From Lytechinus variegatus (Eukaryota > Echinodermata > Echinoidea > Temnopleuroida > Toxopneustidae): DNA of 64,000 bases. Numbering within the stretch: position 1 is the stretch's first letter; every line of letters begins with the position of its first letter. Both the position numbers and the translations under genes were made by a program. Of this stretch, positions 1 through 13,230 are shown one piece after another. The stretch is from the NCBI RefSeq assembly GCF_018143015.1, contig NC_054746.1:28237129-28301128 (forward strand). Reading direction: 5' to 3'. A model generated the notes under the pieces. It did not search any database, was not told where the DNA came from, and saw nothing but the letters and a program-made list of their open reading frames with translations.

Positions 1-1565
1 CAGCAAGATTTGATAAGTAGAATGCAAAAGCCACTATTTACATGATCAAATTAATTTTAAAGGAAATGTGTCATATTCTTAAAAGAATAATAATCACAAC
101 TTGAAATAGACTGTATATGCCATATGGAATAAACATATTGGTGTTGGAATTTTAATGGAAAATTAATATCTAAATTTTATGCGGTGAACTGAAAAGAAAA
201 TAAGATAAAAAAAATAAATTCATATTTATGCAAGTTATTTAATTTCCAACGAAAAATACAATGACATTTCCTAATCATAAGCAATATAAATTGAGATATA
301 TACATAATGATTTTATTCTTCATGAGTAAAAAAAAGGGAGAAATAAAATTGCAACTTTGAGGATGAATGCTTTACAAGAAGTGTTGTATATATTTTACTC
401 TACACAGTATCAATATTGAATTCATTATTGAAATATCTGCCATGTGTGATTCTGTTTGATGGATTTGCTTTTTTTTGCTTTTTTTTTTGGGGGGGGGCTT
501 TTGCCTTTTTGTGTGTATATTAACTTGAACACTAATTATTGCGGGCGGATAGCTTCGTAGAAAGACACAAAAACTAAATTTATCAACCCAAACTCGAAAA
601 CTTCTTCAGCAAGACAAGATAAAGCTCTAAGTAGAATAGTAACAAGTCAAAATACGTACAGTATATAGCGTTTGCCAATATTTTGGTGGGTATACTTGCA
701 TTTATCAGTATGAGCAGGGAAAAGCTGGGCCCTCAATATTCTTCGACCACTAATTACGTCATGATTTTTCGGTGACGGGGAAAATGATCGAAACTCGTGG
801 TGAATTTTAATTGCGTTCATAAGCATCCTCAGAGACGCAATCATACCGCCTCAAGGGCATCATTTTGGTAGAATTTACGAGGTAGTCATACTGAATGTCA
901 ATTAAGTGACATTCAGAACTCTCTCATGGTTCTTGATTTGGGATAATGAGCTGATTTGAAGTCCTCAGTGTGGCTCGGTTATGTCACCCAGGCTTTCGAA
1001 AAAGATCTTCGACTTATAAAATATTTAATAAATCTGACTCCTTCATTAAACACAGGGTTACACTGACACCAGTGTTGAATATCAGATCTAAAATGACCCA
1101 CCAGTCAGACAAATTATTATTCCATGAAGTAAATTAAGATCAAATTCACTTTTAGATATGGGTAAAAACGATGGGCACAGAAAACAGACAGAAAACGATT
1201 TTTGTCTTCTTTAACATAAGTACTTGACACCCATTTGTTCTTGTATAAACGAACATGTTATAAAGAATGGTTCTTAAGTTGTTTCTTGAAGAAAAGTGAC
1301 TTGTGATTTATGATCACAAAGTATATTTTTATCAATCTTGCTTAAAGAGAAGACAGTAAAGCAATGAAAGAAAAGATCACTTTTTATAGGAAGGATGAAT
1401 TATGTTTTACAGCTTTTAGATTGCTATCGCGTGATATTCTTCCTGCTATTATACGACATATTTGCCGTACATCTTGCCGTCATGGGTCTAGCTCTATCAT
1501 GCCTATTGGCCTACGCATTATATGAGAACATTTTCCAGTGCCTTTTTATTGAATGATATATAGGT
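1..1565. other. No gene seen
   Basis: AT-rich sequence with short homopolymer runs (a T run followed by a G run near 480-497). The only open frames are short and look like chance. No splice-framed coding pattern or repeat family recognised. Confidence 0.5.
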
Positions 1566-2015
1566 TCATTTTCTTGTACATAAATACCTTTGTGATCCTA
1601 AATTAATTTCCTTCATCAAATTAGGGTCACCTATCCAAAACATTATCATTCTTTTTTTTAAGGGGGGATTATTCTGATAACTGGAATAAATTGTTAAGGT
1701 ATATTCTGGCGAATAGCAGATAATGTCCCCCAAAGCAGTGACAGGGTTGTTGAGCAATTGTCGATGATCGAAATGAAAGAAATATGTGAAAGACTCTTGT
1801 CTATTGTATAAAGCTTTGTCATCGACGCTATCATTTGCCATGATCATGAAGTCAAAAAAATATTTTTCACCCATCATCGTCAATGAGGTGCAATGAATCA
1901 CTCTTTTGTACTTTATAGAACTCTCGGGGAACACGTTTTTTCTAATTTTATGCCAAGTAAAATAAAACACGTAATTATTTAGGTTTAATACAAAACGCTC
2001 AAGGAGGCCGTTCAT
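1566..2015 (-). CDS. Unrecognised 149-aa open frame, possibly chance
   Basis: A single open frame of 149 codons from ATG to stop on the minus strand. The predicted protein is rich in aromatic residues and has no signal peptide, membrane segment or known motif that I can name. A frame this long can arise by chance about once in a window of this size and AT content. No flanking exon or promoter was identified. It could be an exon of an unknown gene, a decayed element or noise. Confidence 0.15.
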   Translation of the reverse strand: MNGLLERFVLNLNNYVFYFTWHKIRKNVFPESSIKYKRVIHCTSLTMMGEKYFFDFMIMANDSVDDKALYNRQESFTYFFHFDHRQLLNNPVTALGDIICYSPEYTLTIYSSYQNNPPLKKRMIMFWIGDPNLMKEINLGSQRYLCTRK

Positions 2016-4559
2016 TCAATGGTTCATTTGTTTTTACGATGACCAAAGGCGTATCATAAAATCACATAAAACTTGAAATTAGGGATCATTCTGAATAATG
2101 TTGCCTTTTGTTACCCGATATCAAAAGCTATATGCTTGGATGATATCATCTTGTGGCGTCATATGCTTCGTTTATTTTTACGATTGCCAATCATGCCAAT
2201 GCAAAGAATATCAATAGATGTTGCGTTCATTCTACTTCTTACCTGAATGTATATGCAAAAATCTCTATGTTTATTCTATTTGTTTGAGTGTTTTGGCGAT
2301 GCTACATTTCGTTGAACGATGACCGATCAAAAGCCTTTTATCACGTGTTTTTTTTATTATTAATGTTTTCCCGCGGTTTTTCAATTCAAAGCACAATCTT
2401 ATCATGGGCATGACGATTGGGAAAATAACCCCACCCCTTTACTGCCAGGCTAGATATTGAAATTCCTATCAGTAAATATAAACGTGGTTGAAGTTATGGG
2501 ATCAAGAGAGTGAAAACTTTCCATTAAGGCGAATGTTTCAATCATCAGATAAGTTCAAGAGACTGAAATTTACATTAACTTATAAAAGTATTTAACTCTC
2601 CGATGCGTAATAAGAATTACAAATTGAAAAAATGGGGATATGACATTATATAAAATCATCAGCCCGCTCATTGCATTTTCATGGCGATATTCGTGAAATA
2701 TTTTCATCGAAATAATACAAAACCTAACTTCATTAATGATAGATTTGAATGGAATTTCAATCTTGTGCTTAATTTTATTCTATGATTTCAATTTGCATAG
2801 AGCGGAATAACCCTTTAATGGGGGAACTGTCCCCAAGGGGGTGCAGTGGCACAGATGGGTTCATATACGCCCGGCATATGCTTTATTGATGGTCTTGATA
2901 AGCATTTTCATAAATGAATGGAAAAACATTTCAGGTATTTTTTTAAAAACAAGTCATTGATCTTTATTGAAAAAAAAATCTTTGCAATCGTACTAGTAAA
3001 ATCTTTATGCTCCTTGTCCAAATTTGTTATAATTTTTTTTTACAATTATCCAAGATGCTGATTACTTGGACTTTAGCTATAGTATATATATACAGCATGA
3101 GAGTGGCGCTTTGACTTTAAATATCCAACGCACCTGCATAACATGCGATATGTCCGTCTTCTAAGGGCAGTCTTGATAGAAACATTCCGTTACACACCTT
3201 GAGACAAACTAGAACAGACATGTAGAATAATTGCCAATTTGCTTTCACCGCCCGTGTTATGCCGGGATGAGTAGGATGCCCCTATTCTTGAACTTTTGTA
3301 AATGTGATTTCCCGGACGGTTCCAGTTTGACTTTCTAGAAAAGAGTTATCGTGTCTGTCTAGGGTGATCAAACCACCCCCTCCGTCCGTGTGGAAATTTG
3401 TATCGATTTTTTGTTTTCACCTGAGAGTGCAAAGGAGTTGCCGGGGTCGGCCGGTGTCCTTTAAAGTGGGGATGTAAAAATGGGTACATGCTAGGGGCAT
3501 TACTATAGAGGGAGTGGGAAAGGGGGGGAAGGATGGAGATAACATTTTCAGTGATGAATATATTGCTACAATTTGAATAATACACGATGAGGACTATAGA
3601 AGATCATTTTCGACACAATGATCTATCTATCCTCAAATGTTTTATTAATGCAACGCTCGCATTGTCGTGCGATCCGTTGCGAACGCCACGATTTGCCCTC
3701 TGTATATTGATCGCATTTTTTTTTTACCATTCAAACGTTTTCTACTATTAACACGATCTCCACGAATAATTTCATACGATCTTATACGACCTAATCCAAT
3801 CCGACATGATCAGTACGATTACTCCACGAGTACGACCATAGATCTAATCGTGGCGCGCATCGTGACAAGGGGAAGTACATCGGGCGAGGTTTTGAAAAAT
3901 ATTAGACAGATATCATTGCTGTTATTAATTAAATATGACCCTGTAAACGACTATTCAACTAGGTGAAAAAAAATAATGTACACGCACAGGTTCATTCTTA
4001 TTAATCCTCTTAAATAAAGTGTATGTTGGAAAATATTTAGGTAAATCATCAGAAAATGACCGCCTTTGCTGTATAATTCTCCCTGAAATCTGACTAAAGT
4101 AAAGCATTCTATTCTATTTGGAGTTAGTATTGCACTTGCTCATGTATATTTATATCTCGTCTCCAAGAGTCCTTGGCTAATGTACTGAGTTAACCCAATA
4201 CACCCAAGCATCCATTACCATTATCACTCCTTTGTGGGTATTTACAAAAGTGCACAACCAAGTTTAGTTTCGACGCAAATGTATTCCAGATTTAAAGCAC
4301 GTCTCTTGATTTGTATGTTATGCGACATCTTCAGTTAGTGCCGCGTAATTACACATAATTCAATCAGAAAGGGCCGATATTATGTTGACAAATAGAGAAA
4401 TCTTCACCTTTTCCGATAAACGGGTCAGATGCTCCCATGCCCCATTGCCGTCCATGAATGTTTTGTTTTGTTTTGAGATTAAACTTTGTTAGCTCTGAAT
4501 CAATCATCCCTGTTAATAACTAAAAACATTGTAATAACGATGATAAAACAATAACAATT
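2016..4559. other. No gene seen
   Basis: AT-rich intergenic-looking DNA. Open frames of up to about 100 codons are present (for example near 3350-3580 and 3670-3966) but have low-complexity composition and no recognisable domain. Confidence 0.5.
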
Positions 4560-4660
4560 CACTGCAAAAACACCGGTGCTGATTTAACACCAGCCCGGCA
4601 TCTATATCGGCCCACACCAGAAAGGTGTTGAAACGCCGGTGTTATACACCGGTATTTTTG
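4560..4660. mobile_element. Short palindromic MITE (CACTGCAAAAACACCGGTG type)
   Basis: Begins with CACTGCAAAAACACCGGTG and ends with ACACCGGTATTTTTGCA, so the ends are inverted copies of each other. The inside repeats ACACCAG and GGTGTT in inverted order. A diverged second copy follows at 4697-4766 and a ~260-bp relative lies at 31912-32174. It has no coding capacity. Confidence 0.6.
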
Positions 4661-4662
4661 CA

Positions 4663-4905
4663 TAATAATAATGAAGATAATAACAATAATGATAATACAC
4701 AGCGAAAACTGTGGTGTTAACCGGTGTACAGGACCACACCAGTTATTTTACACCGGTGTTTTTGCATAAAAATAATGAAGATAATATAACAATAATGATA
4801 ATAATAATAATAATAATAACGATAATGATAATGATAATAATAATAGTAATAATAATAATAATGATAATAACAAATGATGATGATGATGATGATGACAATG
4901 ATAAT
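4663..4905. repeat. AAT/GAT trinucleotide microsatellite with embedded second palindromic MITE
   Basis: Imperfect (AAT)n and (GAT)n runs flank and follow a second copy (4697-4766) of the neighbouring palindromic element. Open frames here encode runs of Ile, Tyr or Asp depending on frame, which marks them as microsatellite translations, not genes. Confidence 0.8.
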
Positions 4906-7096
4906 AATATATATTGCGCAACTGTGCGACATGGAGAACGTTGTGCATTACAGTACCAGGAGAAACACATCAATAACGAGATGAACGTATTTCAGGTCTT
5001 TGTAGAAACAACAAAACAAATGTTACAAAAAATAAAAATGATAACGGGAATAATAAAGATAATGATGACAATAAACAGAATGGTATTTATGAACGTAAAA
5101 AATACATATTTCGGGTTCAATTCTTGCACGAGGGGAGATAGCCAAGAGATGATGTTTCGCCTACTGATGGCAGGCCGTAGGACATATACTCACAAGCAGA
5201 GGGCAAAAGCAAATTAACTTTGTCATCTGCATCTGTTTTTTCTCTCACCAAGGGTATGATGTTTACATTGTCGTTTTAAAGAGCACAGTGTGGTGAAGGG
5301 TTCATTAAGAGGCTAATCTAAAGGTATATACGAGGGAATATAAAGAGACAAAGGTTTATAATGACGATGGAGAGAACGAGGATGAGTAGGGTGCGTGTGT
5401 ATATGTAGATGAAGTATCAGACGCAACTGTCATATTCTTTTGACTGCGAATTTTCACCAGATTCAAAATGTTCACCTTTCTATTTTGCCTGGTTGTTTCA
5501 CTTCCTTGAAATAGATTACACATTAATCCCCACCCCCTCCCAACCTCCCAAATCGTACCTACGGACATGGCAAGAATACAAATACAAAGTTCCGTAGGAG
5601 ATATGACTAACGTATTTCTTAGAACCTATTCATAGAATGAAATGTTGTAGATGAAATTGAAGCGTACACCTTTTGATTGGTTTTCTTCATTTTTTTGTAA
5701 TTTTGTGTCTAAATGTTTCTTTGTTTCTTTGATTATGCCACATTTTTGTTGTTGCTCTTTTGTTGATGTTTTACCGGAGGTGTTGCCATTGTTCTCAGTT
5801 AATTCCACTCTGTGTTTAACCTTTCGATTATATCCACCACATTGATCGAAACAAGTACCGGTATAGCCATTTTAGCGATTAGATGAGAAAGGAAGAGATA
5901 TACAGGATAAATCAAATCCAGACTTCCATTTTCGACTATATTCTATTCAAATGAGATTCATTGTTAGAGATCGGATGTGGATATTGTTCCGCTAACGGAA
6001 CGGCACTACATGGAGGCAAGGGATGACTGCCCTTTATTCAAGTCATAAGATGTATTTAAAAAGAGAGAGAGGGAAGAAAGAGGAGAAATCAGAAAATGTA
6101 TGTTATAAATGATGCTAAGAGAGGAGTGAGTGGTAAAGTTATTCAGTACTTCTAAATTTCAATTCACACATAAAATGACTTCTCCTTTGATAGGTCTTGA
6201 CCCCTTTTTAATTCACCATATTGTGCCGCCCCTGTTCTTATATGGTTCTCTTCAGGATAATATTTTACTTTAACACCAAAGCATATCGGAAAAATCAATC
6301 ACTTTAATGATTGTAACAAATGGATAAAACAATCTTTATTTCAGATTACATTAATTTGGGACCACATTATCGTTGATATAGGTGTTGACCTTAATTTGAA
6401 ATGTAATATAGTCAAACTTACTGTCCCAAAACTCGATTATTAGGGCCAAATTTATCATTAAAACATCAGGTAAACTACAGTTATTATGATCACTGAAATG
6501 TTAAAAATCTGTCGCTCTTGGGGACATGTCTTCAGACCATTTTCACCACTCTCAAAATGACAACAAAACAATGTCAATTTGAAAATTCGGTTTTCAAAGA
6601 AATCCTGCGAACCCTTGCGAACTTTTCAAGAGGTTGAAAAGGGTAGAATGGATTTATGGAACGTCTTGATACAAGATGACAGGTTAGTTTCCCTGACCTA
6701 TACTGCAGGGGGGGGGGGGGCAGACCAATACATTCATTTACATAGATGTATGACTCATCAGCTGGAAATGAGAGTGTCAAATAACACGTGCTCCACGCAC
6801 TATGTTTGTATTACATCAGGAGACACCACACAGAATATGATGGATTATTCATATCTAGAAAAAAGTATACGCAAAAATATGCGCATTTCTCATCGCATGC
6901 GATGTAGATCAATTGGAAATGATTAATTAAATGATTTTCAGTTGTGTCTATGCCATAATAGTATTGATAGGCCCAGAGATTAATAGATGTGAATCACGAC
7001 TGTGTGTCTCTCCATGCCTTTATGTTTGTTACTGTCTCCCCTCCCCCTCTCCCCCCCCCCTCTCTCTCTCTATCCCTCTCTCTGTTACTCCATGCA
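4906..7096. other. No gene seen
   Basis: Only short unsupported open frames. A G run at 6710-6720 and a C plus (TC)n pyrimidine tract at 7036-7084 are the only distinctive elements. Confidence 0.5.
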
Positions 7097-7545
7097 CCCC
7101 ACTGGCGTACAAATGGGGGCTTAAGGGGCCATAAAATATCACGACCAAGAAAAAAACGAATATCCTCATTTCCAATCCAACCATAGCAGGGGCGGGGGAA
7201 TATTCATCCACATTTTCCCCTGTCGGCATCTTAAAGCTGATTTTTTTTTTATTTGAAGGATTAGTCTTTTAAGACTGTTAAGACATTTATTAGTAGCTTT
7301 ATTCTTATGAACAGTGTAATTTTATATATGCCCTGATTATATAGTGCGAGCGCGAAGCGCGAGCTAAAAGTGACATGAAAGATATTTTTTATTTTCCAAG
7401 CCTTTCCCCTACCTATTTTATTCACTCATTTTCCTCCTTCTTTTTCCTCTTCTCTTTTCTCCTTTCCTCCCCCTTTTTTTTGGTTTTGTTTCTTCTCCCC
7501 CCTTTTTTTTTTTTGGGGGGGGAGAGCCTGGGCCCGCTGAATCCG
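7097..7545 (+). mobile_element. hAT-like non-autonomous element (GCGAAGCGCGAG family), degraded
   Basis: Left end CACTGGCGTACAAATGGGGG resembles the CAGTGGCG-type ends of the better preserved copy at 34821-35957. One internal core, GCGAGCGCGAAGCGCGAGC, lies near 7346. A stretch around 7199-7240 (ATCCACATTTTCCCC) also occurs at 24318-24345 inside the transporter gene intron. The right end is poorly defined, in a T-run/G-run sequence near 7510-7545. No coding capacity. Confidence 0.5.
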
Positions 7546-8779
7546 TCTAAGCATAGTTTATTGTCTTATGTTAATAAATTTACGATTACCAGATATCTTG
7601 AAGATTTCAATTCCGTTTGAATTTTAGATCCTGCCGTCCGTCACTAACGCGACATTGCCTTACTTTTAACAGTTACACGAAAGAAAAAATCACTTACTTT
7701 TGACCTTAAATCCTCTCGGCTAAAAACAAGTTGTATATTGAAGATATACCCACGATGACATTTTCCACCAGGCAAAAGATCAAGTACCTTTATTCTCAAA
7801 AGTATTCTGATGGTATATACCTACACCCCTTCTATTTTTGTAAATGAATAATATTGATAAAATAAGAAAATATCGAATGATGTGAAATAAACAAGACCAT
7901 TATCCCAAGACATCTCAGGGATGAAATTGGGTCGAACTGAAATAATTTTCCAATTCAAAATATGATCTCTCTTTCATACAATACGATATCACTATGTTAC
8001 CTCATTGGTAACATAAGAACAATTAGAACAACATTTTCATCACGATATCCTATTTATCAGTGATATTTTCTGGTATTATTTCTCCATTATACAAAACGCC
8101 TAAATCGACCTGTATAGTCCGAATATCTGTATATACGAATTTTACTTATTGGATGAAGACATTGGTGTAAATATTATGCTTCCATATGCTTTTAATTATG
8201 AAGACCGTTTGTTATTACTCCATCAGTACTGATGGTGCCCAAAACTCAATAGTTTCAGTCTTTAGTGTATGCCATCACCATGCTTACAATCAACAGTATA
8301 GTGACATTCTTTTAAAAAGAAAGAATGATTTACTTTACAAGCGAGAACATCAATCGGGATTTGTTACATTTCAGCGGGAACCTGATATACATGATGAGAA
8401 CAGTTTTGCCACACATCCACAATTAATAAATATTTCATCGGTGCCTTTCATCTCCTGCATTCGTTTAAACTGCTATTTTCTTTTCATTAAATATCGCTAC
8501 TTTTTAATATGAATTTTTCATTGCTTTGCTATGACTATGGCTTAAATTGTTTTGTAAAACTTAATTGTATCACCTAAATGTTATGTTGCATATTTATGCT
8601 GAGTGCAGAAATAAAATAAAATCAACCAACCAATCAATCAACCTATCATTTTCAAGTATTGAACCTTATTAGACGATTTGTCTCTTGTTATATGGCACCA
8701 CGCGCGACGTTTACGGGAGAGAATGGGACGCTGGTTAATTATAAGGGTAACGACAGGGTATTGAGATTCAATTAAGGGT
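7546..8779. other. No gene seen
   Basis: AT-rich sequence. An AAATAAAATAAAATC then (AATC)n run at about 8611-8645 could be the tail of a retroposed sequence, but I could not recognise a body. Confidence 0.45.
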
Positions 8780-9185
8780 AAATTACCAATTCGTCTACTG
8801 TCAATCTGTCCACTCACCTCATGGCCTACTTTCATTTTGTCTAATGTCATTCCGTCCATTAACATTTCGTCTAACAGCCATTTGGTCCAATAACCATTTA
8901 GTCTAATAATATCTTCTTCTAATAACCAGTTCGTCTATGTCCATTTCGTCTCATAACCAGTTGGCCTAATATCCAATTCATTTTCATTCATTTTGCCCAT
9001 TAACACTTAGTCCAATTAGACAAAATAGTATATAGACTAAATGGCTATTGGACCAACTGGTTATTAGACGAAATGGTAAGTGGATAAATTGGCAAGTAGA
9101 CCATGTGGATAGTGGACGAACTGATGGTAGACCAAATGATAATAGACGAGTTGGCATTGGATGAACTTGCATTAGACGAATTAGA
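8780..9185. repeat. Mirrored minisatellite (GTCTAATAACCAxTT unit and its reverse complement)
   Basis: From about 8790 to 8990 the sequence repeats a ~16-18 bp motif of the form CCATTTCGTCTAATAA. From about 9020 to 9180 the same motif runs in reverse complement (TTATTAGACGAAATGG). The two halves form a large inverted repeat around 9000-9030. Units are diverged but clearly related. No coding frame is credible. Confidence 0.75.
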
Positions 9186-10729
9186 AATAAACCGATTCAA
9201 GGGGGGAGGGGTCAATCGACTCGCAAAGAATTTGATTGAGTTCTAAATGAGAGAAGAAATATTCATAATCATCACTAATTTCTAGAATTTATTCATAGTC
9301 CCCTTTCCCAACTGAACCATTGTTTCTTCTTTCTTCTAATTTTCATTATTTCTTTATCCATTGTCATTCTTATTAAATTTCATGGGGTATCATATGTACA
9401 GAATGTGTAACTGCCCCCCCCCCCCGCCACCCCCGATAACTTCCTTGCTTGTGATATATACTTTATTATATCCCTCTTTTGAATTTTCATGAGTTTTCGA
9501 GACAAACGATTCGTCAATTTGCGATCATGTGACAAAGTATAGTAAAGCACATCGCTGCAAATAGCTCCCTTTTCTTCTAGTTCCGTATATTTTTCGGTAT
9601 ACTTTCATGGGCACAACTGCGCATGCTTATGCTCGATATGTTCTCTCAACGTTGAACTACGCATGCTCCCTGTCTTGACCGGATCCAGATCCGTACGGTA
9701 ATATGAAACACAAGCTCTCGCTCAAATAACTAACCGAAAATCCATTGGTTGTAGATTATCATGCGAAAAATATAATTCCATGACGGCCATTCATACAAGA
9801 TTTATAAATTATTACTAGAATACCAAACAAGGTGAGTCAAGATCCATTACTATATAATAAGTAAAGTTATTCTGTCACTGAGCGTTTTATCTCGAGTTAA
9901 ACTGCAGTGGCCTCCACAGCGCGTAGCGCAGCGGACCTCTCATTAACTGGATCGGGTAAAAGCCGCGCGCAGCCTACCCATGCAGCAACTGGCTAGCATT
10001 AGCTCAACAGGCCTGGGAGCAAGACTAGGTTCGGCAACGTTAGAAATTGGTCTAAATGTTTTACACATCAGCAAGCACTAGGTCTTCAAGTTAAAGAGGG
10101 ATATAAGACAACTACTAGTATATCAGGCACTTCCTTCGAAAGTATTTGTATAATACTCAAATAAAGATTGATATACCCATTAGGTATGAGATAAGAGTAT
10201 GTTGCAGAATGATACTCAATAAATATTTGCCATCGTCCTGCCCGGCTTGTATACGTGCTGGAGGAACCGTTACCATGGAAACGAGGCGGACATGACTGAG
10301 TATGAATGTTAGAAGTTGACATAAGATAGAAAGTTCTACATCTCCAGATAGGAATACAATCGCATCAATTTAATGGGGGCCTAATGAAATCCATTACACG
10401 AAAGCTCACGGTTGAGTGTACTAACGAATAACAAAACTTGTCGCAGTTCCTCAATAATGATTGCCTACTTAATCACGATCTTGATGAATAATGTTACTTT
10501 TCAGGTTTTCACCTTGCACCTAATTATATCTGTAATCGAGCAGAACTTTAGAGGCCAATAGAAATGAAACAGTTTATTGAAAGCATAAATTCATTTAAAA
10601 ACACGATTAGATATGTGAAATCAAACAATGTCGGTTTCAATTTATTTATTCATCCTATATCCTTCCTTTAAATTTATCTATTTTTAATAATTCATTTAAT
10701 TTTTCATCTATACTTTATTTATTTCATTA
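9186..10729. other. No gene seen apart from the possible promoter at 9.6-9.85 kb
   Basis: Contains a GC-richer patch at 9900-10060 with tRNA A-box-like strings but no complete tRNA fold. One isolated X-box-like sequence, GTTACCATGGAAAC, lies at 10269-10282. No coding exon recognised. Confidence 0.4.
9600..9845 (+). promoter_or_regulatory. Possible promoter and non-coding first exon
   Basis: A locally CpG-richer stretch has two GCATGC-containing motifs (ACTGCGCATGC near 9617 and TACGCATGC near 9658), resembling NRF1-type sites of housekeeping promoters. It is followed by AACAAG/GTGAGTCAAG near 9825-9840, a good splice donor on the plus strand. No downstream coding exon that would belong to it was identified in the window. 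This is inference from motifs only. Confidence 0.2.
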
Positions 10730-10875
10730 ATTCATTTTATTTACTTACTAATTTATTTATTAATTCATTCATTCATTTATTCATTCATGCATTCATTCTA
10801 CCTTCATGTTCAGACAGACAGTCAGTCAAATGTTGTATCAATTCCTTCCTTCCTTCATTCGTTCGTTCGTTCAAA
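10730..10875. repeat. ATTC/TTCC/GTTC tetranucleotide microsatellite
   Basis: Successive imperfect runs of ATTC, CTTC and GTTC units. It has no coding significance. Confidence 0.8.
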
Positions 10876-11099
10876 TATTATCTCCATTCATAGATTGATC
10901 TACATACTTAAGTTTCATGTATACAAAATATAGTTTTCATTTATGACAAAACTTTGTTACGTCAGGTCATGTACATAATTTCATTTGATTTCATTTTTTT
11001 TCCATTTCCAACATTAATATAATGCATGGTTCTGTACATATTGACAACATCAATAAAATGAATATGTCACCATTGTGTTTGTTACGAAGGACTCCACGA

Positions 11100-11345
11100 A
11101 AACCAGCTTGTTGCTGATTGGGACACCCTTCTTTTAAATATTTGAAATAAATAATTGAATAGATAAATAAATAAATAAATAAATATGAAATTCATATAAT
11201 CGATTATGACACAAGCAAATAAAATAGAGGAGGCTGCAAAAAAAGCCGAGCTTGTAAGATGCCGCAGCCTCCTATTAAACATATTCTTATAAATATTACA
11301 GACCAACAACAAAAAACCCACAAGTACAACAAGATGACATTTTGA
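11100..11345 (-). mobile_element. 5'-truncated LINE 3' end, same family as the intact LINE at 57.9 kb
   Basis: Read on the minus strand, this contains AGGAGGCTGC, a loop with ATCTTACAAGCT, then GCAGCCTCCT. The same hairpin occurs in the 3'UTR of the intact LINE at 61252-61293. Upstream sequence rich in TTGTGTTTT is also shared. The 3' side ends in a (TTTA)n-type tail (TTTATTTATTTATTT on the minus strand). No coding part of the LINE remains, as is usual for truncated target-primed insertions. Confidence 0.7.
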
Positions 11346-12483
11346 GCATGAAATCAGTTAAATGTAAATTTAGAACGAAAAAAGAGAAAAGAGACAATAA
11401 GAAAATGAGAAAGGGAGAGAATAAAACTGAGTCTCCAGAATCATGCCCATGTACTCACAGCGAATCTCAACGATTAACATGATGCATAGGTGTACGTAAT
11501 AGTAAAATATATGCCATATGAGGGTGTTTGAGTGTGAATATCTAGTGATGAAGAGTTAATCAATGATAGTCTAATTTCATGAGTAGATTCATTTAATTCA
11601 GCCTTTTCACGTTTCATGATACTTAAAACTCCAAAGTTTGATTTTATTTGAACTACCAATCGAGTCTTTTTGATTTCCATTATGGATTTAATGACTGCAA
11701 TCTTCGAATGATTTTCACACCCTATTCGTCCTCTGCAACCCTTCAACTGTTTATTCAGCATTAATGTCAACCACCACATTCATGACATTATCTTAACTCT
11801 TATAATACCACAATAACTTACATGGTATTTAAAAGGCAATTAGCCATGACCACAATCTAGTCTCAAATAGCCCAAACGCTTATGGTAACCAGAATGCAAC
11901 ATTTTGGTTGTGTATTATTTTCTTGTATACCCAATAATAAAAGAAATGTCTCCTTTATTCTCTACAACGCTAACTTATCAAGGATCAGAACTATCAAAGC
12001 TTTTTTTCCACAAAGATCAAATTGTCATCGCAATTCATACCAAACTTCAAATCTTGTCAAATGTTCTATAAAGGTATATGTATCAAGATTACTATACAGA
12101 ACACGATCAAGTCTGTTAGAGGATAATATACCCACTGTGTTATATTGACTTCTTTGGAGGACAGTATACCACATACACCACTTTTATTTCTCAAACACTA
12201 AATAATTGAAATGTTATACGAGGAAATCATAGAACTGATTTCATATGCATTCAGTGACTTTATGAGTAGTGGCTATTTGAAAAAAAAAAAAGAATTACAT
12301 CAGAATCAGTATGTATCCCATTCCGAAAGATTCAGTAAAGGTCAAGAATATAATGCTCAATCTAAACAAAAGTTAAAGGATTTGCATGCAATCTTTACGC
12401 GGAATTCCGGATGTTCTCTTGTCTAACTTCCAGCGTACGTCGTGAATCTTCCCATTTCCAGTTTCAAGCTAAAAGTCACACCA
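11346..12483. other. No gene seen
   Basis: Several 70-100 codon open frames on both strands, none with recognisable composition or splice context. Confidence 0.45.
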
Positions 12484-13230
12484 TTAAAGATCCAGTCCAC
12501 ACAAAAAATGTTGATTTGAATATAGAATAAAATTGAAAAAAAAAACACAGAAAAATCAAGCAATATTAAATTAAGCATGCATGTCGTCCCGTACTTCTGT
12601 CACCTTATTTTCATTTTTTACTATCATATTTTTTCTTTAAAATATTTTTCCTATTTATCACATTTTACTTACCCATTTTATAATATTGTATATTTATACA
12701 TTTTGTACAATCGAATGAATGAATTTTTGATATTTTAAGATTTTGCTTATTTTACTCGAAACTGTAAGATGCACAATAATAATGATAATGCAAATTCAGA
12801 GAGTGGATGGTGTCCCTCACCCACTATTTCTTTTGTTTTCTTCATTGTTTGAATTATATAATATTTCAATTTTTACAGATTTACATTAAGAACCCTATTG
12901 TATGACCAACACAATAATAAAACATTTGCAGTTCTACATGTTCAGAGAGAAATGAAAGTTTATTTCACAGTACAATGTGAAGAACATTATAATAATTCAT
13001 ATTTCATATAATGAAATTTTAAAAATGTGAGTGGGTGATGCCATCAGTCCCCTAATTTGCATACCGAACGGGATGTGCATCATGTTTTGTGAAATTGTGC
13101 ATAAGTTTAAAACGTCATAACTATCTTATGTTACATCCGATTTTGATGAAATTTTCAAATCTATGCTTGCTTTTTATTTTTCTCTTTTTGTTCAAATCAA
13201 CTTTTTTATTCGATGGACTTTTCCTTTAAA
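12484..13230. mobile_element. Foldback MITE, copy 1 (TTAAAGGTCAAGTCCACC family)
   Basis: The left end ATTAAAGATCCAGTCCACA and right end GATGGACTTTTCCTTTAAA are imperfect inverted repeats. The internal sequence matches copies at 31768-32606 and 38746-39375, including ACATCCGATTTTGATGAAAT, a phrase on conserved atgatgtc.. flanks and CACTATTTCTTTTGTTTT. The whole element is close to one long palindrome with no coding capacity. Confidence 0.7.

Noticed and set aside
4711-5217. 168-codon plus-strand open frame rich in Ile and Asp
   Set aside because: Runs through the AAT/GAT microsatellite and a MITE; no domain.
9920-10035. tRNA- or SINE-like A-box strings (TAGCTCAACAGG, TAGCGCAGCGG)
   Set aside because: No matching B-box at proper distance and no cloverleaf that I could fold.
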